From Aquanectria penicillioides (lineage: Eukaryota > Ascomycota > Sordariomycetes > Hypocreales > Nectriaceae): a stretch of DNA of 64,000 nt. The translations under genes and the position numbers were made by a program. The notes beneath the pieces are model-generated. The model was not told the origin of the DNA. It did not search any database and saw only the letters and a list, made by a program, of their open reading frames with translations. The DNA lies in the NCBI GenBank assembly GCA_003415625.1, contig PYIU01000005.1, positions 1,803,001-1,867,000 on the forward strand, given 5' to 3'. Of this stretch, positions 15,011 to 26,054 are shown one piece after another. Positions within the stretch are counted from its first letter, which is position 1. Each line of letters opens with the position of its first letter.

Positions 15011-18000
15011 ATGGCGGGCGAAGGAGTCTCCGAACCTGGTAGGTGTCCATCTCTCATTTGCCTCATCTCTTCATCGTCCGTCCGTGACTAATTCATCGCT
15101 CTTCCCAGCCGCGCCGAACCTTAACCTGACCCCAGAGGAGAAGCGAGTGTACGGCCAACTGTTTCGACAGGCCGACACTGATAATGTCGGCGTGGTAACC
15201 GGCGAGATCGCCGTCAAATTCTTTGACAAGACGAGACTAGACTCCCGTGTCCTTGGCGAGGTTTGTTCAAGCAATGTCTCCTGCTGCTGCACACCTCCAA
15301 ACTAACCTCCTGGATTGCAGATTTGGCAAATTGCCGATAGGGAGAACCGTGGCTTCCTCACACCTGCCGGCTTTGGCATCGTCCTTCGTCTCATCGGCCA
15401 CGCTCAAGCTGGCCGCGAACCAACTCGCGAAATAGCTCTCCAACAAGGTCCTCTCCCACGTTTCGATGGCTTCGGCCCGGCCCCCGTCGCCGGCGTCCCC
15501 CCTCCTCCGCCCGCTCCTCTCGGCTCGCCACCACCTCCCGCTGCGCTCCAGGCCCAGAGCACCGGCGGAGCCATCCGAATCCCGTCCCTGACTCCCGAGA
15601 AGATTGCCCAATATACCGGACTATTCGAGCGTCAGCCACTTCAGGGCGGATCCCAGTTGCCCGGAGACCAGGCCAAGCAGATTTTCGAGAAGTCTGGCTT
15701 GCCGAATGAGATTCTTGGACGGATATGGCAGCTGGCTGATACTGAGCAAAGAGGCACTCTGGTCCTCACGGAATTCATCATTGCCATGCACTTGCTCACA
15801 TCTCTGAAGACCGGCGCCCTCCGAACCCTTCCCAACATTCTTCCCGCTGGACTCTTCGAAGCTGCTTCACGACGCGGCGCCCCCGCTCGCCAGCCTTCCA
15901 CCGGCCCTGGAATTTCAGCTATCCCCCGACAATTGAGCGGCTCTGCTCAGATGCGCACTGGAAGCCCTCTTGGACGCCCTCCCTTGTCGCCGCAGGCTGT
16001 GGCGAACGATTGGGCCGTCACCCCGGCCGACAAGGCCAGGTTCGACCAAATCTACAACGGCCTAGACAAGACGAACAAGGGGTTTATCACAGGCGAGGAA
16101 GCAGTTCCTTTCCTCAGCCAGTCAAACCTGCCCGAGGATACCCTGGCTCAGATCTGGGACCTTTCAGACACACGCTCCCAAGGCCAGCTTACACGCGATG
16201 AGTTTGCCGTTGCCATGTATCTGATCCGACAACAACGAGGTGGCCGTTCGGCCCCTCTGCCGAGCGTTCTCCCGCCCAACCTGATTCCCCCGAGCCTCCG
16301 AAGCCAAGTTCGGCCACCTACCGCCTCAGCCTCGGCGTTCGATGACCCGCCAGCTGTTGCGCCGCCCCCCATGCCTCAACCCAAACCCGTCTCTGCCTTT
16401 GATGACTTGCTGACCCTGGATTCCACCCCAAGCCCGGCTCCTGCCCCTGCCCAGGCTCCCATGTCGACGGGCGGATCAAACGCCAATGATCCCTTCGCAG
16501 GCGGTTCCAATGTGCTCACACCCTCTTCTCCCCTCAAGCCAGCAGCTACTGGCTCCTCTTTCAAGCCCTTCGTTCCATCATCCTCATTTGGCCGAGGCTT
16601 GACCGTAAACGCCACTGGCGGCTCGACTGGTTCAGCTCCTCAACAGTCCCAATCCGCTTCCGAAGATCTTCTCGCAGACAATGACCCGAGATTAGCAAGA
16701 ACCTGTCTGGGGAGACCACCGAGCTTGCCAATCTTTCCAACCAGATCGGCTCACTTTCGACGCAGATGCAGGATGTCCAGGGGAAGAGGACCACCACCCA
16801 GAATGAACTGACCCAGGCCACCTCTCAGAAGCAGAACTTTGAGCAAAGGCTTGCTCAACTTCGAACCCTTTATGAGAAGGAAGCAGCTGACACCCGTGCT
16901 CTGGAGGAGCAGCTCAAGGCTGCCCGCACTGAGACCCAGAAGCTGCAGGCCGAGTGCATGGCTCTCGAGGGAACCTACCGAGACACCCAGGGTCAGCATC
17001 AAACAGTCTTGACAGCCCTCCAAGCAGACCAGCAGGAGAACACCAACCTGAGAGAACGCATCCGAGTTGTGAATGGAGAGATCGCCCAGCTGAAGCCTCA
17101 GATTGAGAAGTTGAAATCAGAGGCCCGGCAGCAGAAGGGACTGGTCGCGATCAACAAGAAGCAGCTGTCTACCACCGAGGGCGAGCGCGATAAGCTGAAG
17201 ACGGAGGCCGACGAACTCATCAAGAGTAATGAGGAACTGGCTCGCCAGGTAAACACCAGCTCTCCAGCCTCCACATCGGCTCAGGTCGCCAGCCCTGCGG
17301 CGTCCACATCAAGCGGAAACAACCCCTTCTTCCGACGAACCGCCAGCACCGACATCATGGGTGCCTTTGCCTCTCCCGCTCCCAAGAACATCTCGGACAA
17401 GTCATTCGATGATGTTTTTGGACCTGCGTTCCCTAGCAGCGCTTCCGGCACTCCTCCCCTCCCCCTTGTTCAAGCCTCAGAACACGGGCGCTTCCTCTGC
17501 CAGTGTGGGCTCATACTCTACCCCTCCCGCATCCCAATCTCCTGTCATGAGCCGCCAGCCTACTCTCGCTGTCGACCCTCCTGCGCCCCCGGAGTCCCGG
17601 CAGATTAGCTCCAGCTTCCTGCCATTTGTGGATCACAGCGAATCGCTCTCTTCTTCTCGTCAAGTGTCTCCCCCCGCCTCCCGTATGGATGATCCGCTCC
17701 ACGGCATAGCTACTCCCACTGCTGGTGATCTCGCCACGGCCCTGAACAGCCCTCCGACTGGAGACGAAACAGAGAAGGCCGAGCCAAAGGATATCAGCGC
17801 CGCACCGACCGAGCCTTCGCATGCTCTCGATGAGGGCATTGCCAACGCTCCTGCGGTAGCCGCTACTGCTGTTGATCCTACCCCTGACCCCTTCGGCGTT
17901 GCTGACGAGGCCAAGGCCAAGGCGGATTTCGAAAATGCGTTTGCTGCCTTCACCTCGTCCAAGACAGTACCCAAGGCTGTTCCAGAGGCCATCAAATCCA

Positions 18001-18994
18001 CATCTGCCTTTGACGCCGAGTTTCCTCCCATTTCGGAACTTGAGCGTGATGACGATGACTCTGATTCAACAAGTGAGCAAGGAGGATTTGACGATGACTT
18101 CGCCCCTGCGTCTCCCCCAGCCAAGTCGACCGCTGAGAAGGACGGAGCGGACGAGGGAGGTGTCAAGCTAGGCGAAGAAGAGTCCAAGACTACCCCTCCC
18201 GTGCCACCCAAGGAGGCATCATTCCCCGATATTAAGGAGAGGTACGTCAGGACTGCGCAGAAAAGACGATGACATTTGACTAACTTAACCCAAGCCCCGA
18301 GGAGATATCCTCTTCTTCAGGAGTTACTGATTCTCAGAGGACCGCCGTCGATGATATTTTTGGCTCAGCCGCCCCCGTTGGGCCAACCGCCACTTCCAAG
18401 CTGCTACCTCCTTCAAACCCTCCCCAATCCAAGGCTCCATTTGACGACCTCGAGGATGACTTCGAGGGCCTCGAAGATGCCAAGGAGGGCTCTGAAGCAG
18501 AGGACTTTGCTAACATTTCGCGTTCCGGCCTCGAGGACTTTAACTCGGTCTTCGACGGCAGCCCCCAGGCAAGCCAGGCGAAGAGCGAGTCTACGGCTTT
18601 TGGAAATGAGAGCAGCTTTGACTTTGTGTCTGCCAACTCCACCGGCGCTGCCCAATCTGCCGCTAGCGGCGCCCAGCAGAAGGTCGCCGAGGCCCACGAC
18701 TGGGATGCCATCTTCTCCGGACTTGACACTGCCAGCACTCCTGCTACGACCGCCACTCCCGCTGATAAGCCAACTGCTGCTGGTCCCTCCCAGCCACAGG
18801 AGGACGACGACGACCTCTTGAAGAGGCTGACTAGCATGGGCTACCAACGCGATCTTGCCGTGGAGGCCTTAGAGAAGTATGATTATGATGTTAACAAGGT
18901 ACGTGAATGCACACTCAAGAGTCTCCCAAAATGACGTTGAACAAAGCTAATCAGTCTTTCGTAGGCCGCAAACTTCTTGGCTAGCCACTCTTAA
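15011..18994 (+). CDS. EDE1: EH-domain endocytic adaptor Ede1, two frame breaks
   Basis: Ede1/Eps15 is an early scaffold of clathrin-coated endocytic sites, binding NPF-containing partners and ubiquitin. Exons are 15011-15038, 15109-15260, 15321-18241, 18295-18898 and 18965-18994, with GT-AG introns of 53-70 nt. The product is about 1244 aa: EH domains near residues 17-105, 150-240 and 293-385 (EF-hand loop DKTNKGFITGEE in the third), proline-rich spacers, a coiled coil (16.7-17.25 kb), DPF/NPF-type motifs, an acidic region, and a C-terminal UBA domain with MGYQRDLAVEALEKYDYD ending in FLASHS. The reading frame is broken twice: one base appears missing at 16683-16690 and one extra C is present at 17456-17459, so the coiled-coil part reads in a different frame from both ends. 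Both sides match the family, so I treat this as one gene, probably with sequence errors. It converges on SEC6. Confidence 0.93.
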
Positions 18995-20880
18995 TGAACT
19001 GTTATACTTGAGATTACTTGAGATGCCCAACTGTCCTGCAGGGGAAGGGCAGGAGTACCACCATGACATATTTCACCCAAGATTTCCTTATCCTGTCTTG
19101 TCTGCATCCCAATGAAGACCCCCTTGTTCGATAGTTGTTGGGCAAACGAAACATATATTGCTTCCTCCACCTCTTCCCGTTTATGCGCGTCCCCTTTCAT
19201 CCTCTCTTGTGTCATTGTTAGTTTGTTAGGTGTGGAGAGGAATATTTCTTAATCACTCTCCGCACGTTTGTTCGTTGTATGTAATGCTGTTTCTTGCGAT
19301 CCCGAGAAAGATTTACTGTGAGAGACATGTCTGGGAAATGTAGCCGGGCAGAGCTTTCTGGGACTCTAGATATTCACATTGGCCTTGAGAGGTTAGAAAA
19401 TTGTATTCTTGGCGAGTCGTCATAACTAAATAATTACGGTACACTGATAAACAAATCTCGCCTATTTGACTAGTTTCCCCTGTCCTGAACGCGCAGCTTG
19501 CTGTATCTCACTCAACGGTATCCGCAGAGTTGCATCAGGGGATGAAACTGAGACAGCTTTCAGGGATGAGCGACCGAATGCGGTCCATAACATTCCCCAG
19601 TTGACTTTTTCAATGACGTGCGTGTGCCTCCCGAAGAGATCGAGTTCAATACTAGCGAAAGTTGGGCTAATTTTGCATGAACAATTTGTCTTCTCCGTCC
19701 AGAATGAATGACGCTTCGAGATTGCTACGTGGATTCAGGATAGCCATGAAACGTTTTCTTCTTCCCTATGGCTGTTGCTAGTCTATTCCTTGTTTCGTGT
19801 CTAGCTGCGACTTTGGGACTTTCTTCACCACGTACACTATCATTTAGGTCAAGACGAACAAAAAAAAAAAAAACCAGGATTCTGTTGTATATGGAATGGG
19901 TCCTTCGGGCTGAATCTTTGGTTCTCAATGATCAACATTGAACTCGGTTTATGGGCAGTCCACTCGCAAGTGATCAACGACTCGCCGATCCAGACTTGAA
20001 TGCCAGACCGATTGGTTTCTGGACGACTAAGATGTAGGCAGTATTGCGGAGAGGAAACTGACACGCATCTCGGCTAAGTACATGGAAACTACATGTACAT
20101 ATGTTGCTGCGGTGGCACAAACGTGATGACATGACACAATATACAGGTCAATCCATTCTCCCATCCCCTTTCATCAGACGGCTAATAAAACCGCACAGCC
20201 AGTCTATCGCCGTGAATGGAGGATCCTCGTGTATTCTGTACCCGTCAGTGAAGCTCTTAGAGGCGAGTTGCGTAAACTCGTTGGTGCTGATGTTGACAAA
20301 CGCAGGGAGCCTGAATGTATCGGCCAAGCGAGGAACTATCCCGCTGTCATCTTAGACATCTCGCCTCCGCCAACAAAGTCTATTCAAAAACATGTAAAAT
20401 AAAGGTCCGAGATAAGATGCAATAGGATGACGCTAACAGGGTGGGAGGGCGCACTAGGTTTGGTTTACAATGGCCCCGGATATACACTCGCAGAGGAATA
20501 TATACTGGAGGATGTAGCTAGATAAATTACAAGGGTCATTGGAGACTAGTCCCTAGCCTACTCGAATGTGTTATTGGGGAGCATTTCGTCAAGGAAACAA
20601 ATATCGTGACGCATATATGCCACTCAGGAGAACTCATCACAAATTAAAGGCCATGTTACGAATAAGAGACGTATAAGTGTTTTTATGTGATTGCGTGAGA
20701 ATCCCAAGGCAAATGTCATCGCTAAAGGGGCGTATTCGCCTTATCATACATCCATTTCTCCGTTATTCCGTTCATCTCCTCCTCACGTCCTTGTCACGTC
20801 TCCTCTTCGTAATTCTGCCACACCTGCTTTTTTTTTTTTTTTTTTTTGGGTGTCATAAAAGAACTCAGTAAACCCATCGT
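18995..20880. other. EDE1-SEC6 convergent intergenic region
   Basis: These 1.9 kb lie between two stop codons facing each other and should contain both 3' untranslated regions and terminators. The DNA is more AT-rich than its surroundings, as expected for 3' flanks. No coding frame is recognisable. There is an A13 run at about 19861 and a T20 run at 20828-20847 just beyond the SEC6 stop. Confidence 0.55.
20828..20847. repeat. Poly(T) tract, 20 nt, just after SEC6 stop
   Basis: On the SEC6 sense strand this is an A20 run starting 33 nt after the stop codon. It would lie in the 3' untranslated region or mark its end. Confidence 0.9.
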
Positions 20881-23137
20881 CTATTTAATTCTCCCCATAA
20901 TAGTCTCGGGCCCGCGCACCACGTCCATCTGCGCGGCCTTCGCCTTGACGGCGTTCAACATGCTGCGCTCAAAGTCGTCACGGGAGCGAAGGACAGCCTC
21001 GACCCAGCTGATCTGCAGATCCCAGTAGTTGGTCTTGAACACGGCAAAGACGTCGGCGACGGCGTCGCGGTCGGCTGTGAGGAGGCGCAGGAACTGCTCG
21101 GTGACACGCCACGTCTGCTTGATGGACGCGCCAATCTCCGGCGAGGGCAGGCTGGTGAAGAACTCGAAGGCAGTGGCGATATCGTTGAAGAGCTTGTCCT
21201 GGAAGGGGTCGATGCGGCGGAACTTGGCACCCTTGTTGCGGACGGCGCCCAGGTAGCGGACGAGCAGCTCGTCGGCAAAGATTTCGATAAAGATATCGAC
21301 CAGAGAGTGGTGCAGAACGTGGCGGTAATCGTTGACATACTCGTCGAACGTGACCACCATCTGCTTCATAACAGTGCTAGTATACCACTTGGGGTGAAGA
21401 AGTCGGGCATGACGGTGCCGAAATCAACAGCAAAGATGAGCTGGGCGAAGCGGTTGATGCACCAGGTACTGAAATCGACGTAACCGTCGCGGATAGAGTT
21501 GATCTCGTTCTCGGCGCGGTCGATATAAGCGGGAGTAACACTGGCCTCAAAGAGGCGGCGGAAGCTCGACAAGTAGGCAAGGCGACCCTCCTCCTCGTTG
21601 TCGTCGATGCAGGCGATCTGGTCGTTGGCCGTGGCGACGAGCCACTCCTGTAGCGCCTGGAAGCCCTCCAGTTCGGGCACCTTGCCCTCTTCGTAGAGCT
21701 TGGCCTCTTCGTCGAGCAGCTTCTGCCACGCCTGTTGGCGAGTGCGGAGACGAACGAACATGGCATCAATGACACCCTCAACCACGTCGGCACGCTGCGA
21801 GTTTGCGGCCGCATCAACCTGTTCGCGCAACATGCGCCACAGGGCAACGAGGTTCTTGGTACGGGAGTAGCTGTACTCGTCCACGTCCAGGTTGTAGCCT
21901 TCGACGTTGCGGTCGGTAAAGTCCTTCGTCTCCTGGGCGAAGATGCGCTCGATCCACTCGTCGAGGAACTTGATGATGAGCTCACGGAAGTCACGCACCA
22001 GCTCCGCCTCGCGGTTGTCGACGACGTGAGGCACCAAGTCCTCCTGGCGGAAGCCTAGCTTGCCCATCTTGCGGTAATACTTCTCGGGAAGCTGACAATC
22101 TCGAGCGTGTTCGCCGACGACACCTCCTTTCCATCCACCATGTCGATGAGGAAATCGTGCATGAGCTGGTGGTAGACGTCGGCATAAGTCTTCCCAATGC
22201 GCCACTTGTTGGGCATCAGGGGCGACATGCCAATCTTGACGGCGTTGAGGTCGTTAAAGTACCACTTCAAAATCTTTTCGAGCTTGCTCGGGTCGTCGAG
22301 GAATTCCTCGCGCGACTGGTCAAACTGCTGCTGGGCGCTGAGCTTGATGGCCTCGAGGAATTTGTCCTTGTAGCCGCGGACCTTCTTGGCGCCGTCGGTA
22401 ATGCTCTGGAAACGCGTGGCAATCTCCTTGTGGTCTTTGAGAGCTTCCTGCAGGGCCAGTACCCGCTGATCGCTCTTCTCCTCGGCCTCCATCACCACGG
22501 CAAACCTCACCACGAGACCGTTGTTGTCGTTGACGACGAGGTTGATGAGATTGAGAGCAACGAGGCCCACGTGTTCGTCGAACCAGTCGATTGTCTCGTC
22601 GAGACGGGCAAAATAGTCCTCCAGCGTCGACTCCAAACTGCCATCGTCAGCTCTCTTAATCTGCTCCATGGCATCGTCTCGAATATTTCGTAGTTGCGTG
22701 AGTTCGTAGTGGCACGGCAGCAGGTTTGGCATGTTCTCTTGGTCCTCGTCGTCCTGCCTTAGCATGTTCTCAACAACGGAGAGACGGTCGTTGAAGGTCT
22801 CGAGGTTACGGCGCATCTTCTCGACGGCGCCAAAGTTGCGGTGGGCCTGGGAGACGACGTTGATGGCGGTAAAGTCCACAATCATCTTCTGGGACTCGGA
22901 GCAGAGCTTGTCAATCTTCATCATCTCCTCCTTGATCATCTGAACCGTCTTCTGGCCGTCGGTCAGGCCGTTCATACCCGACTGGGTGGTTTCGAGCTGC
23001 TGGCGCAGGCCGGTGCGCAGCTGGCTATCGACGGCGCCCTTCTTGCGCGAGAATTCCAGCTTCAGCGCGGGGATCTTGTCGAGGTCTTCTGGGTGCCGCA
23101 GCAGCTCCGCGAGCTTGGGCGCGGGAGCGTCGTCCAT
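20881..23137 (-). CDS. SEC6: Exocyst complex subunit Sec6, two frame breaks
   Basis: Sec6 is a helical-rod subunit of the octameric exocyst, which tethers secretory vesicles to the plasma membrane at growth sites such as hyphal tips. There are no introns. The protein starts MDDAPAPKLAELLRHPEDLDKIP, matching the usual fungal Sec6 N-terminus, and ends ETIMGRIK at the TAG at 20881. The conserved sequence runs through three frames: 23137 to about 22095, then about 22086 to 21395, then about 21389 to 20881. Each junction needs one missing base, the second within an ACCCCAAG run. With two bases added the length is 752 aa, as expected for the family. Loss of an essential gene is unlikely, so sequence error is preferred. 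The frame is also open upstream to an in-frame ATG at 23410. It is convergent with EDE1 and lies in tandem downstream of BCD1. Confidence 0.95.
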
Positions 23138-23849
23138 TATGGCGGCGTCGGAGTCGCTATCGATATCGATATCGGTGTCGGCGTCGGCGGGGGGTCGTGA
23201 ACCATGCGGCGAGGTAAAGGGACCGCCCTTCAGACCATGGTGCGGCGGTGCCTCAGATGCGATAGCCCACCGTCGGCGCCCTCGATTGCGAAAATCCGGG
23301 TCGTCGTCTGGGAGGGCGGAAAGATCTAAGATCGAGGATGGCGAGGGTCTGTTGGGAATGAAGCGCGTGGTGGGAAAGGTTGCAGGTATGAGGTTGCATG
23401 GCCACTCCATTCACCCATGCTCAGGGAGGGACGTCGGCTCCATGCACGGGTGTGGCTGGCCCTGGAACTCCCAAACTCCCACAGCACAGCCACTGGAATC
23501 GCAACCACATCCACCACTGAGTTACCACCACCACTACCACTACCACCACTACGACGAAGTTGAGTAAAACAACCCACGGACCAACAAGAACGGATACTGT
23601 CAAAATCCGACAATAGAGATGTGAACAATTGAAACGTGGATATGCAAGGCATGCGTTCGTCTACATACGGAAACTAATCCCAATATTCTCTACGGTTCTG
23701 CTTGTTCCTTTATAGCTACTCTATAGTGGGTATCATGCTAGTAGTACTGGTTCCCTGTACAAATTTCATATGGTACAGCCTGCCCAACTTTTATCGTGCC
23801 AGTAAAACCTCAACTCTCCCTCCCACTCCATCCCCTCCACATCTCAGGC
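23138..23849. promoter_or_regulatory. SEC6 promoter / BCD1 3' flank
   Basis: This 0.7-kb spacer lies between the BCD1 stop and the SEC6 start, both on the minus strand. It holds an open extension of the SEC6 frame back to an ATG at 23410, a degenerate CCA/CAC trinucleotide repeat at about 23512-23555, and no separate gene. Confidence 0.5.
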
Positions 23850-25208
23850 CTAGTCACTGTCGCTCCCCGAACTGCTCGTCGTGTCATCGTCGTCTCCATC
23901 TTCATCATCATCTTCACCCAAGCTGTGCTCTTCAATCACATCCCCTGCTTCCAGCGCAACGCTTTTCGAACCAGCATCTTCATCTTCCGATTGCTCGCCC
24001 TCCTCATCGCTTTTTACCTCGACCTCTTCTACATCCTTGCCCCCGTGCCTCCTTTTCTTGGCCAATTTTCCCTGCGTCTTCTTCCCCGGGGGGTTCTTCC
24101 GCTTGTTGTTGTTGCTGCCTCCCTGGGAAGGGATGATATCCTTGGCCCCCAAGACGAAACCGCCGGAAGGCAATGTCTCACTTTCATTGAGCACATAGAT
24201 AGTTGGGAACTCGAGAACTCGGGTATTAGAGAGAATATCTCGAAAGCAATCGCCTGGCTGCAGCTGTGAGACTGTCAATGGGAGGTCCGACCGTGTGCGA
24301 GGTTTGGCCAAGAAAAATTGATATCGTCGCTTCAGTGCCTCATCCCGCTCTGACGGCCACATGGATACATCTGCACCATGACATGTTGCCCAGGTACCAA
24401 CAATGGGGTCCTGCAACGCGTATGATTCCCCAGACCATCCTGAACCCAATGGGTCTTGTAATTGGGTTTCGGGCCCCCCTCGTGTTCCCTTCTTGGGTTG
24501 TTGACTGGTGACCCTATCTTGCTCCTCAAGGAGCGCATGGTACGCCTGGTATAGGGGGACGTCATCCATAACCTTGGATAGAGCGCGCACCTTTTTCGGC
24601 CCTTCTTCCGCTTCTTCTTCTCCAAGGTTATCCTTTTCTTTTCCCTTAGACTGGTCCGTAGGTTCGAATGTCATCCACTCAACTTGCCAATTGATGCGCC
24701 CAGTTCGTCGGTTCAATGTGGTGTTGTTCTCCTTCTGCCTCGCCATCCCCATAGGAGCGCAAATGATGCCAATGTTCAACTTTTTGAGCCGCTGCGACAG
24801 GAACCTTTCAAACGATCTTCCTTTGGCCTCTTTTAGGATCCTCGTCACCAGCACCTTGCGCTTTCGTCCATCGCGCCCGGCCTTCCACTTGACCTCCTGG
24901 ACCGTCTGCGGCCGGAGCTCCTCCTCTTGCACCAGCTTGCGCTCCTCAATGAGAAGCTTCTCGGATCGTTCCACAGAAAGCTCGATACCATGTAGAAAAT
25001 TATAGTCGTGATCGATACCCGCGGCCGTTCGCAGCTTCGAGGGGCGGACGTAGGCCGTAGCGTCGCGCTCGCCTGTGCATTCGGACCAGGCTTTGTGCTT
25101 TTTAATGCAGGCGAGAGAGCAGGTACGGATGCTGCAACGGGGGCATTTGTACTTCGGGGCTGCAACGTGGCAGATAGCGCACAAGGACGTCAACAATGGG
25201 TCGGACAT
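23850..25208 (-). CDS. BCD1: Box C/D snoRNA protein 1 (zf-HIT), Bcd1
   Basis: Bcd1/ZNHIT6 is a nucleolar assembly factor needed for stability of box C/D snoRNPs, which guide rRNA 2'-O-methylation. This is a single exon of 452 aa. The N-terminal zf-HIT finger is clear: C10, C13, C22, C25, C30, C34, H38 and C44, with the typical CAICHVAAPKYKCPRC start. The middle contains the family region (GIDHDYNFLHGIE, then SFERFLSQRLKKLNIGI and NWQVEWMTF). A lysine-rich stretch follows, then a strongly acidic Asp/Glu/Ser tail that ends the protein, a common layout for nucleolar proteins. The ATG has a good context (ACCATCATG). It lies between SEC6 and the DENN gene, all on the minus strand. The assignment rests on the finger plus the conserved middle and is strong. 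Confidence 0.93.
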   Translation of the reverse strand: MSDPLLTSLCAICHVAAPKYKCPRCSIRTCSLACIKKHKAWSECTGERDATAYVRPSKLRTAAGIDHDYNFLHGIELSVERSEKLLIEERKLVQEEELRPQTVQEVKWKAGRDGRKRKVLVTRILKEAKGRSFERFLSQRLKKLNIGIICAPMGMARQKENNTTLNRRTGRINWQVEWMTFEPTDQSKGKEKDNLGEEEAEEGPKKVRALSKVMDDVPLYQAYHALLEEQDRVTSQQPKKGTRGGPETQLQDPLGSGWSGESYALQDPIVGTWATCHGADVSMWPSERDEALKRRYQFFLAKPRTRSDLPLTVSQLQPGDCFRDILSNTRVLEFPTIYVLNESETLPSGGFVLGAKDIIPSQGGSNNNKRKNPPGKKTQGKLAKKRRHGGKDVEEVEVKSDEEGEQSEDEDAGSKSVALEAGDVIEEHSLGEDDDEDGDDDDTTSSSGSDSD

Positions 25209-26054
25209 GATGGTACAGAGTTAAAAGTGGGAGATGTTGGAGTTGCTGTCAGAGAGACTCTGGGACGAGTTCTCGCGACGCTCCGAGGTAACTTTTTTCT
25301 GGGGCCGTTATCTTATCAGCGTTGTCCAGCGCCCCACACCGGTGCATCAGCTAGTAGTGGGTACCAACCCAAGTCAGGAACCAACTCAGGAGAAAAAAAT
25401 GGCCAAGGTCCATTTATGAACGTCCAATGTTATCAATTCCCAGCTGTCATGTCATGTTCACGTCTTATGAGGGCAAGTGAAATCGCAGTATGTGAATGGA
25501 GAGCGAAAGTTATGGTAACTCGTGAATACAGCGAAAAAAAAATACAGCGTCGGAATTGATAGCCAATAAAACCCCGCTCAATGGGTAAGGGGAGCGGTTG
25601 CAAACATTCAAGACATAGGTTGGAAGATTGATTTCATATTCAAAAAAAGAGTTCTTTTGACTCACTGCTCTTCAAGCCGAGCTAAGGAGGGACATGAAAA
25701 TAATCACCGCTTCTCGACACAATATACTTTGACATGATGGGGAATGAGTGCCTGGCTTGAGGCTGGGTCATGAGCGAGCCTGCCCAAAACGACACTTTGA
25801 GAAAAAGGTAATGGATGAGACATAAGGAAACAGATCAACGCCATAAGTCCGCAGATTTTAATCCAAACCACCGCCAAAAAGAAAAAGAGACAGAAAAGAT
25901 GAAACAAAAGTGAAATTAGCACGTCGTGCCTAAAGACATCGATCGACCGCTTCAACAGTCATCATATCGGGAGGAGTTGGGGGATGCCGTCTATGACATC
26001 GTCATAAGTGTTTTCGGGATGGAAGCCCTTCCCTATTGAGGTTCGCACAAGATC
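25209..26054. promoter_or_regulatory. BCD1 promoter / DENN-gene 3' flank
   Basis: This 0.85-kb spacer lies between the DENN-gene stop and the BCD1 start, both on the minus strand. No coding sequence is recognisable. The part from about 25500 to 25950 is AT-rich with short A runs, as expected of the 3' flank of the DENN gene. Confidence 0.5.

Noticed and set aside
16641..16690. A 50-nt intron to explain the first EDE1 frame break
   Set aside because: The donor GTCCCA is non-consensus and removal would delete conserved residues before the coiled coil; a missing base is simpler.
20828..20883. Intronless SEC6 followed by an A20 run, as in a retrogene
   Set aside because: The gene has normal family length and N-terminus and shows no target-site duplication that I can see. 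BCD1 and CHL4 here are also intronless, so chance is more likely.
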